Below are positions 53,730 to 61,985 of a stretch of DNA of 64,000 nucleotides, piece by piece. Each line of letters begins with the position of its first letter. The stretch's first letter is position 1. A model generated the notes under the pieces. That model saw nothing but the letters and a program-made list of their open reading frames with translations. It was not told where the DNA came from and did no database searches. This stretch comes from Halichoerus grypus (Eukaryota; Chordata; Mammalia; Carnivora; Phocidae), in the NCBI RefSeq assembly GCF_964656455.1, contig NC_135718.1, positions 145,620,262 to 145,684,261 on the forward strand, given 5' to 3'. Made by a program: the position numbers and the translations under genes.

Positions 53730-54315
53730 AAATGGGGTCACAGTGAATATGAATACCTTTCAAAAAGGACCTGTCACCGCAAGATACTCTCGTGGTTCCT
53801 ATCATCATTTGGCTTCTTTCCAGAGCATATGCTGGTATCCAATACCAGGAACCTTTTATAGTACCTTTTTTTTTCCCCAGAGAGGTTTTGGTATATTTGC
53901 ACAAAGAAATACAAGCCCCCATACATCTCATTGATGTATGACTGAAGGACAATTGTTTTGCACACTGATGTGAATAAAGAACAGAAATACGTAGAAAATG
54001 AGAAGACGAGGTGACACGCGGCCCCACCTCTAGGATTTGAGTATTGTCACCTTGTGTAGACTGCAGAATCCCTGAGTATTGTTCTCTGATAATAGTTTTA
54101 CTCTTTCTCCCCAAATCCAGAAGCACACGTATGACCCCACGCAAAACCAGCAAGGCCTCCTGGGTGTTGTTTGCCCCTTCCAGGACTCCCCGACCACAGT
54201 CTGTCCCTGCCATGTTGGCTGTCAGCGCTCGCTGTGAGAGGCAGTGAACGAGGCCACAGGGAATGATTCTGCCCAAGTACCATGTCACAAGCTTACTTTT
54301 ATGTTCCTCTAGCAA
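53728..54315 (-). other. Longest open frame in the window (195 codons), unassigned
   Basis: Open on the minus strand from 54315 to a stop at 53728-53730. It starts at the edge of the SINE's target duplication and covers unique sequence. The product (for example NNTQEALLVLRGVIRVLLDL) has no domain I recognise, no signal peptide and an amino-acid mix typical of translated non-coding DNA. Competing frames of 60-67 codons lie on the opposite strand. A pyrimidine-rich AG that could act as an acceptor is seen near 54118 on the plus strand only. I regard it as probably chance. Confidence 0.2.
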
Positions 54316-55324
54316 TCTGGTGGCCCATGTGCCCTGGCATTCTGAGACAACTCAGGAGTGTCTGAGAACAGTGGAGATGGCCCAGAGTCGCAGCCAGGCA
54401 GCTGAGGCAGAGAAGGTTCAACTGCCCCGTCTCTGCCAGAAGAAGTCCTGCCGCCGAGGAACAGCCTGGCTGGACAGCTGATCCTTGCTAATCCCCACAC
54501 TGTAGAGACAAACCGGTTGATTTTCATATATCTGTGACTTCGTGTTGTTCTTTATACCACCTGCTTTATTTTCAAACCTGTCAACAGTCTTCTGAAAAGG
54601 TTGTACACATGAGCAAAGACCTGAGCAGCTCCAGGAAGGACAGAAGCAGACACAGGCCGGGCGGGGGGAAGGGAGGGCAGGCAGGAAGGGCCGCCACCCA
54701 ACACCTGGGAGACTGAGTCAGGAAACCAGGGCCTTCTTGTTTTCTTGAGTTTTCTCTAATCCAAGCAAAAAGGAGGCATAGGTTTTTACACTGTGACCCC
54801 TTCTGGTGAGGCTTGAAAGCTGGCTATAAATCCAAGATGGACCACACACTTACTGAACTATATTTATCAAGTTTCTTAATAAAGCAAAAGACTCAGAAGC
54901 ATTTGGGAGTCAACTTTTTTTTTTTTCTGACAGAGACAGAAGCCAGCAACAAGCAGTTTACTGCTGTTGTTCAGTTGCCAAGTGGGTGATTCAGTTAAAA
55001 TAGGATCGGCCTCACATCTGTTTATATGAACCCACAGGGTTGCTATTTGTAAAGGGGCCCTACTTGTCTGACCTGGGTTGTTGCTACACTTTGTTTTGCA
55101 AGATTGTTCCACGGTATCTAAAAGAAGACTCACAGTCCCCCCGCCAAGGGTGACATCTGCTCACATGCCTTGCTTCCCCTGATACCATCACATTGTCATG
55201 ACAAATACTGGACGGGCAGACTGAGGCCACCTCTGAAGATGGATGTTGTGCCAACTACTTTTTCTAAACTGACCAGTAGATTCAGTCTAACAATTGAGTT
55301 CAAGATCATTAACGTCAGAAAGTG
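54316..55324. other. Intergenic sequence with a G-quadruplex motif
   Basis: At 54659-54677 the plus strand reads GGGCGGGGGGAAGGGAGGG, four G-runs with loops of 1-2 bases. The rest is unrecognised, including a T12 run near 54917. No gene is seen. Confidence 0.55.
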
Positions 55325-58298
55325 AGAATGAAGGGAGTTTTAGGGATTGCAAAGGACAGTTCCCTCATTTTCAGTTGAGGAAAATGAGGACTGGTAAGCT
55401 TTTTTTGGAGGGATGAGCTAGGACTCAAAAGGGAGGATTACTAGAGCTCTTTCCAGTTTATCACACAACCCAAGAAGCTATCTGGCATCTTGAGATATGG
55501 CCTGGTTTGGAAACTTCACATCTGACCAGTTGAATGTGTAACACAGTGTGGGGGAGAGGAAAACTGGAGTGTCCCCAGTAATACAAGCAACATTCTGGGT
55601 CCTCATGTCTATGAGGGTCCTCTTGAAGCTGGGAAGCAGCATCCAGAATTTCTTTCAGACATAAGACAAGTGGAGAATTCAGGAAAACTACAGAAGTGAA
55701 ACATCAGGATAGTCCAGGGACTCAGAATCGTACAACAGCAAATGGGCAAAGGGCCCTTTCTGGCAAACTCTAAAGCACTCTTCAAGTATTTTAGCATGAA
55801 GGGATGTTAAATTGGAAATTTTAATTGGGTATCAAGACATAAATATCAGTCGTAAAACTATCCAAAAGGCCACTCAATAACCATTTCACATTTTCGTGAC
55901 TCTCTCTTTGGAGAAGGCTGTGCCCTGCACATCACCCATCCCTCAATGTCTCTTCAGGAAGCCTCAAGAGAACAACTTAGTTTGTTAGATGCTGTCTCAT
56001 AGTTAGGGGTACAATGTGAACTAGCACCTTTCTCTCAGCCAACAGCCCTTCAAAGGTAAGGGACTGCAGGCAGAGGAGAGAGGACAACACTAAGCAGCTT
56101 GTTTTCCTGGAGTTTGGCAAAGGGTTTCCAAGGACTAACTGTGGGCCCTGTAGGGGAGCTGACATGGGGGACATCAGCAGAGAAGTCAGCAGGGGATCTT
56201 CTGGTCTCCAGGGGCAGATGGGGGGGTGGGAATCTGTGGCCACTGGAAGAGAGAACTTTGGAAGATGAGAAGGTCTGAAAGTAAAAGGCCACCAGTGAGT
56301 GGGAAAGGCTTACAAGGACACTTGTAAGAGAAGCCATCAGTCTTCAGCTCTCCATAGGCTTGGAGAGCTCAGAGCCAGCTGTCTGGGGTCGGGCTCCCAC
56401 GGAGTAGAGCCTACCATGGGAATTCTTGTGAGAGGGTTACAGAGGAACAACTGCCAGGACAAGGGCAGATGGGGAATCAGGATAGGGCAGGGCAAGTACA
56501 GAACAAGGATATGGTCTCCATGAGAGGCTGGCTTCTCACGGGCTCCACAGGGACCACCAGTCTGTGGAAAGGGGCCAGGCTTTACCTCCATGTCACTTGG
56601 GCATGGGCTGCTGCTCATAATGCAGAGGAAGGGGGAAAGCCTGCGAGAGGGAGGGAGGGGGGCAACTGTGAGCCATTAGCCTCCAGTACTCAACAGCACC
56701 TGGGTAGGGGCTCTGGAAGGAGCATCAGCAATATTCACTCTGCCCACTTTGTGCCTGTCACCCCAGAACTTTGCAGTTCTCCTTATTCTTTCCACCCCTC
56801 CCCACCCAGGGGTCAGAAACAGCTAGTGAGACAAGGGTGAGGGAGACAGAGAGGAGTGGACCTTCCCTACACATGTGTACACATACACACACACTCATGC
56901 TCACACACATGCATGCACGCTTCTCTTCCAAAAGGCAAAAGACCCACCTACAACAGGTAGAGCTGGGGGAAAAGTCATAACTTTGAGTGAAATCAAAAGT
57001 TTTGATTACTGCATGGGACTGAACATTTTTAAATGTTTCATGGCAATATGACACACATCTAGAAAAGGGCACCCATCACAGCTCAATGAGTTTTCCCAGA
57101 ACACACCTGAGTAACAACTCCCAAGGTCAAGAAATGGAATTCCCAGCCTCCGAGAGGCTCCCTTCCAGTCCCTGCTCTCCTCCCTCTGCCACGACGGTAA
57201 CACCATAGTGATGGTTTTTCAACCACAGAGTTTACTTCCGCCATCTTGGCAAAACCTGGGATCCCGACTTATCTAGAGCCTGAGTTTATAACTCATGTTG
57301 TCGCTCACAAACTGATCTTAAAAATCTAACTTCAATGCCTATTATCATGGAACTAAGGAGGGTAGTTTTCATAATAAAAATAAACAAGAACCAGATTTTT
57401 ATCTCCTTGCTTATTGTGGAGAGAGAGGGGAAAAAAGAGGGTTTCTCTTCATGTTTCTTCCATCCCACCTCCACCTGCCTTCCCAGTCTCCCAAAGGAAC
57501 ACACACAAAAAAAATCTCATTCCTTAAGCTCCACTCGAGACCAACCTGGGACAGACAGTATGCGTTCAGGATTTGCGTAAGTCCCCATTTGTAGGAAGCG
57601 GGGGCTTACAAGTGGGATGATGTGGGCCTTTGAGATCATCAGTCCCTGGAGGGGGCCTCTGGAAGGCAAGCTAAGCCTTTTGTTGCTTTTTCCCACATTT
57701 TTGTCCAGTCAGTGGTTTTCCTGAGAGAGTGGGGAATGTTAGGAAGTCAGGCCACTGCGGAAAGCCTTTGTTTAGGAGAATTTTCACCAAACATATCATT
57801 TTCTAATTGGGGCTATTTGCTGTGGCCCTTCTGCCTGGCTGTCTGCATTGAGTGGAGGTTATAATTATAAACAGAGTAGCGACATTTCCATTGAAAACCC
57901 GTCATGTGGTTTCCCTGACTCATCCTAACAAACCATGAGCCCCTCAACGTGAAGGGATTTCTTTTTTCCCTGAAAAAAGCACTACAGTGATGACCTTAGT
58001 TGACATTGCGGAATGATTAAATGCACTTGTTGTTCAATATTTTTAAATACTGCATAAAAAGGCAGGAGAAGAGGTGAAGCCAAATGGTGTTTGTGTGTAT
58101 GCTGTGAATACACCTGGGTATTTACTGGAGACCTTTATTTTTTTTAATTGTGCCAATATTGGATGGCCATATGGCCCTATGGAAATTACTCAAATACTTT
58201 CTTCAAAGGAGACTAATTTTCATGCAAATGTAATTTCACTGCTGGACAAGCTAAGAAGAGCAAAGAGGAATGAATGAATTAAATAAGAGGATACTTGG
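55325..58298. other. Long gene-free stretch, mostly unique
   Basis: A MIR3-like antisense relic is probable at 55330-55440 (CATTTTCAGTTGAGGAAAAT). A CA-rich patch is at 56870-56920. Frames of up to 123 codons at 56299-56840 overlap opposing frames and lack domains. From 57700 to 58280 the sequence is unique, AT-rich and rich in homeobox-type and octamer-type words (TTATAATTATAA near 57859, CATGCAAATGTAATTTC near 58220), so it may be conserved non-coding DNA. Confidence 0.4.
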
Positions 58299-58512
58299 GG
58301 GCGCCTGGGTGGCTCAGATTTTGGGCGTCTGCCTTCGGCTCAGGTCATGATTCCAGGGTCCTGGGATCGAGCCCCGCATCGGGCTTTCTGCTCAGCAGGG
58401 AGCCTGCTTCTCCCTCTCCCTCTGTCTCCCCCCTGCTCATGCTCTCTCTCTCTCCGTATCTCTGTGTCTCAAATGAATAAATAAAATCTTTAAAAAAAAT
58501 AAAAATAAAAAT
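58299..58512 (+). mobile_element. Can-SINE with a small head deletion
   Basis: GGCGCCTGGGTGGCTCAG is followed directly by ATTTTGGGCGTCTGCC, so the usual TCGGTTAAG stretch is lost or replaced. Then GGGATCGAGCCCCGCATCGG and a CT-rich block lead into a tail of AAATAAATAAAATC and (AAAAAT)n type. The perfect 18-mer AAATAAGAGGATACTTGG at 58281-58298 and 58513-58530 is the target duplication. Confidence 0.97.
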
Positions 58513-58530
58513 AAATAAGAGGATACTTGG

Positions 58531-58924
58531 AAAGTTTGCTCCCATGATATGGGGAAGTGGCAGAAAGGATCTCAAAGGATTGAGAAGGATCCCACAGGCT
58601 GTAGGGTTCTCCTCACCGTGTAACTCCCACTCAGAGCAGCCTCCCTGCGACAGGGCGAGTCTTCGTGTAGAGGGACTGCTGGCTGCCTTCCATTCATTAA
58701 AGATACCACCACATCCTGGGGGAGGAAAGAGACACACCTCTTACTACTTATGCCTTGAGGTCATTCTGAGAAGTCTAGGCTCCTGGAAGGTCAGATTGGG
58801 AAGGAACCTTGAGAGAGACCCACCTGGGCACATTTCCGAGAGAAGGGGGCACTCTTCAGAGAGATCCCCAGGGCGACAGGGGTACACCAGGGCCAGTCAG
58901 GCAAGTCACCTGGCATCTTTCTAA
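58531..58924. other. Unrecognised intergenic sequence
   Basis: No gene is seen. The 126- and 130-codon frames over 58345-58924 are opposed on the two strands, partly cross the SINE and lack domains. Confidence 0.5.
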
Positions 58925-59037
58925 AAATACTTGCTGCTGGGTCTGATCATGGGCCTACCGAATCAGAATCTTCAGGCCGGGGCCAAGACCCTGTAATTCT
59001 GATGCGTGTCCCCATTCGAAAAGCAGTGGTTCTTGTG
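58925..59037 (-). mobile_element. MER5-like hAT relic
   Basis: ACTTGCTGCTGGGTCTGATC, GGGCCTACCGAATCAGAATC and AATTCTGATGCGTGTCCCCA, ending AAAGCAGTGGTTCTTG, match the antisense MER5 pattern (GGTCTACTGAATCAGAATC). Confidence 0.65.
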
Positions 59038-59194
59038 GAAAGCCTTCATTTCAGAGTTGAGGATAGTAAGATTCAGGAAAATGAATTCCTTGCTAGGTAT
59101 CACCAAGTGGCTAGTGACAAGAGTGTCTACATTGAATGTTTAGTGGTGTTCCCATGCTGTGACCCCAGCACCACATAGCTTTCTGGAAAGGCCC

Positions 59195-59365
59195 CCTCAT
59201 TCTGCTGGGTGACCTGGAGTCTCACCTCCCAGACCCTCATTGTCCCCAACTGTAAAATAAGGGTAATAAGAAGTATCAAAGGAGGATTTTAAAAAGATAA
59301 AGAAGGGCTTTGAAAACTATAAAATGCAGGATAAATAGAAGATATTGCTCTTATTATTTATGCTG
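59195..59365 (+). mobile_element. MIR SINE relic
   Basis: TCTGCTGGGTGACCTGGAGT, CTCCCAGACCCTCATTGTCC, CCAACTGTAAAATAAGGGTA, ATAAGAAGTATCAAAGGAGG and ATTGCTCTTATTATT are a diverged MIR core and tail. Confidence 0.8.
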
Positions 59366-59664
59366 TGACACTATCTTGTTTACACAAATTATATAGGAAT
59401 CCAAGAAAGAGAAGAGCAATTAAAAAAAAAAAAACTATCGATTAGTGGGCAAGAGCCTTTAAAACATTCACTTCTCTCAAGATGAGACAGTTGCAGGACT
59501 TCAGCCTGGGATGGGACGGGGCTTGGAGCCATCTGAATTTGTCCTTTAGCTGTTACTCACTGGCTTGCCCTCTCTTACCCCCACCCTCAGGATACTTTGG
59601 TTTTACATAGTTTAATAATTTTTTAGGGGAGGAGGGGCAGAGATAGAGAGAGAGAGAAAATCTT

Positions 59665-60531
59665 TTTTTTTTCTTGTGATATCTTTTTTTTTATTATGTT
59701 ATGTTAATCACCATACATTACATCATTAGTTTTTGATGTAGTGTTTCATGATTCATTGTTTGCGTATAACACCCAGTGCTCCATGCAGAATGTGCCCATC
59801 ACCAGGCCAACCCATCCTCCCACCCCACCCCCCTCCAGAACCCTCAGTTTGTTTTTCAGAGTCCATCGTCTCTCATGGTTCATCTCCCCCTCCGATTGCC
59901 CCCCCTTCATTCTTCCCCTCCTGCTATCTTCTTCTTCTTCTTCTTCTTCTTCTTCTTCTTCTTCTTCTTCTTCTTCTTCTTCTTCTTCTTCTTTTAACAT
60001 ATAATGTATTATTTCTTTCTGAGCTACAGATCTGTGATTGAACAGTCTTGCACAATTCACAGCGCTCACCATAGCACATACCCTCCCCAATGTCTATCAC
60101 CCAGCCGCCCCATCCCTCCCACCCCCCACCACTCCAGCAACCTTCAGTTTGTTTCCTGAGATTAAGAATTCCTCATATCAGTGAGGTCATATGATACTTC
60201 TCTTTCTCTGATTGACTTATTTCGCTCAGCATAACACCCTCCAGTTCCAACCACGTCGTTGCAAATGGCAAGATTTCATTCCTTTTGATGGCTGCATAAT
60301 ATTCCATTGTATATATACACCACATCTTCTTTATCCATTCATCTGTCGATGGACATCTTGGCTCTTTCCACAGTCTGGTTATTGTGGACATTGCTGCTAT
60401 AAACATCAGGGTGCACGTACCCCTTCGGATCCCTACATTTGTATCTTTGGGGTAAATACCCAGTAGTGCAATTGCTGGATCGTATGGTAGCTCTATTTTC
60501 AACTTTTTGAGGAACCTCCATACTGCTTTCC
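59665..60531 (-). mobile_element. Young 5'-truncated L1 (ORF2 C-terminus plus 3' UTR) inserted in a SINE
   Basis: 867 bases in antisense. The T-rich left end is the L1 tail; the 3' UTR holds a C-run cluster at 59811-59833, a (CTT)22 tract at 59928-59993, and GAACAGTCTTGCACAATTCA. The ORF2 C-terminus is read on the minus strand at 60173-60502 with 109 codons still open: PYDPAIALLGIYPKDTNVG, MEYYAAIKRNEILPFATTW and EISQSEKEKYHMTSLI. The endonuclease and reverse transcriptase domains are missing, so it cannot move. An 18-mer, AGAGAGAGAGAAAATCTT, flanks it at 59647-59664 and 60532-60549. The nick site TCTT/AA fits the L1 endonuclease preference. Confidence 0.97.
59928..59993. repeat. (CTT)22 microsatellite inside the L1 3' UTR
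   Basis: 22 perfect CTT units (GAA on the L1 sense strand). The sister L1 copy at 6216-6576 has only a short GAAGAT at the equivalent place, so this arose by expansion of an L1 3' UTR motif. It generates poly-Ser, poly-Leu, poly-Phe and poly-Glu artefact frames. Confidence 0.98.
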
Positions 60532-60687
60532 AGAGAGAGAGAAAATCTTAAGCAGACTCCATGCTCAGTGCAGAGCCCAATGCCGGGCTTGATCTTACCA
60601 CCCTGAGATCACCACCTGAGTCGAAATCAAGAGTCGGATGCTTAACCAACTGAGCCACCCTGGCATCCCAATGTAGTTTAATAATTT

Positions 60688-60864
60688 AATGATGGCTAAA
60701 GCCGCTATCATGACCCATCCACCCAAGTCTCCCCCACTTCATGGGTGAGCCCCCCCGAAACAAAGACCACTTTCTAAATCCTTCAGAAAACTACCAGCTC
60801 CTCACATAGTACCTGCAGGCGATTGAGGAATGGGAACACAGGACTGGAGGAAACCCCAGAGGGC
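60688..60864. other. Short unrecognised stretch
   Basis: Nothing identified between the SINE/L1 nest and the L2. Confidence 0.5.
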
Positions 60865-61985
60865 CATTCATTCCACATTGAACATTATTTATCCAGTGCC
60901 CACAATGCACTAGTCACTCTTTTAGGCTCTAGGCTTATAGTAGTGAGCAAGAAAAAAAATTACTCCTGTCCTCTTGATGCTCGGTTAGAGTAAATTTAGG
61001 TAAGAGTAAATTACAAATTAGTGCATGAGCTCAGGCTGCTATAACAAAATACCACGGACTGGGTGGCTTCAACAAGACATTCATTTCTCACATTTCTGGA
61101 GGCTGGGAGTCCAAGATCAAAGGGCCTCAGATTTGGTTCTTGGTGAGAACCCGCATCCTGGCTTGTGGGGTCCTCACCTCACCTTTGCTTGGTGCAAGCG
61201 TGTGGACAGAGAGAGACAGAAAGAGAGCATGCATTTGGTCTGTCTTCCTCTTCTTATAAGGGCACAAATCCCATCCTGAGGGCCCAATCCTCCAACCTCT
61301 TCTAAACCTAATTACCTTCAAAAGGCTCCACCTCCAAATACCATCACACGGGGTTTAGGGCTTCAACAAACGAATGTGTGGGGGACATAAATATTCAGCC
61401 CCAAACAGTAAGTAAATAAATAAGTGCATAAATGAACAACGCATTCCCTCATGCTCAGTGCTGTGGAGTGAAGCTTAGCAGGATGAAGGGCCAGAGAGTG
61501 GGGAAGGGACGGCATTCTCAGGGAAGTGTCCCTGGGAAGGAACATTGGGGGGAATCCAAGGTAATTATAGAGTGGGGTGAGGAGGGAGCCTCAGTGTGAC
61601 TGGGGCAGAATGGTCCAGGCAGAGGGAGCAGAAATGCCACATCCTAAGGAGAGAAGTGAGCTTGGCATGCTGAGGCCAGGCAGAGTGGGAGAGGCAGGAC
61701 AGAAGGCGGAGGGCTGACCACAGAGGGAACCAGGAGAGGGAAGGAGCCCCACAGGCCAAGGCAATGAGAAGGGGTTTGTTCTGTGGAGCAGGCGATGCTT
61801 CAGGAGGGTCTTGAAGCAAGAGGTGGCCTCGCGTCTGACTCATGTTTAACAGTATTACTCTAACCCTTGCACTGAAAATACACCATAGAGGGACAAGCAT
61901 GGAAGCAGAGAACAAGTCAGAGGCTTCTGGAGGGAAAGGTGATGGTGACTTGGACAGGTAGAAGCCATGGATGCAGCATCTGCTC
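60865..61985 (-). mobile_element. L2 LINE (antisense), split by a MaLR LTR
   Basis: Left part 60865-61021: CATTATTTATCCAGTGCCCA, CTTTTAGGCTCTAGGCTTAT and CCTGTCCTCTTGATGCTCGG. Right part 61404-61985: AGTGCTGTGGAGTGAAGCTT, TGGTCCAGGCAGAGGGAGCA, GAGCTTGGCATGCTGAGGCC and GAAGCCATGGATG. Together they run collinearly with antisense L2 3' sequence. The 160-codon frame at 61565-62047 lies over this relic and is not a gene. Confidence 0.85.
61022..61403 (-). mobile_element. Solo LTR of the MaLR/MLT1 type (antisense) inside L2
   Basis: TGCATGAGCTCAGGCTGCTA, CATTTCTGGAGGCTGGGAGT, CCAAGATCAAAGGGCCTCAG, CCTCTTCTTATAAGGGCACA, CCAAATACCATCACACGGGG and GGGGACATAAATATTCAGCC are the reverse complement of the family at 14875. 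Confidence 0.88.

Larger units (their letters stand above)
59622..60673 (-). mobile_element. Can-SINE split by a young L1
   Basis: Two pieces of one older antisense SINE: 59622-59664 (tail side, AGGGGAGGAGGGGCAG and a GAGA block) and 60532-60673 (the rest, ending GCCACCCTGGCATCCCA). The pieces join where the L1 target duplication lies. The SINE's own duplication, TAGTTTAATAATTT, is at 59608-59621 and 60674-60687. Confidence 0.92.

Noticed and set aside
54044..54247. Pyrimidine-rich AG near 54118 followed by an open frame, as a possible exon
   Set aside because: No donor site, no conserved protein and strong competition from the opposite-strand frame; not enough to call an exon.
59741..60090. 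Frames with long Ser, Leu, Phe or Glu runs
   Set aside because: All are translations of the (CTT)22 tract inside the L1 3' UTR in different frames.
60173..60502. 109-codon minus frame as a possible gene
   Set aside because: It is the L1 ORF2 C-terminus of a 5'-truncated insertion and is annotated as L1.
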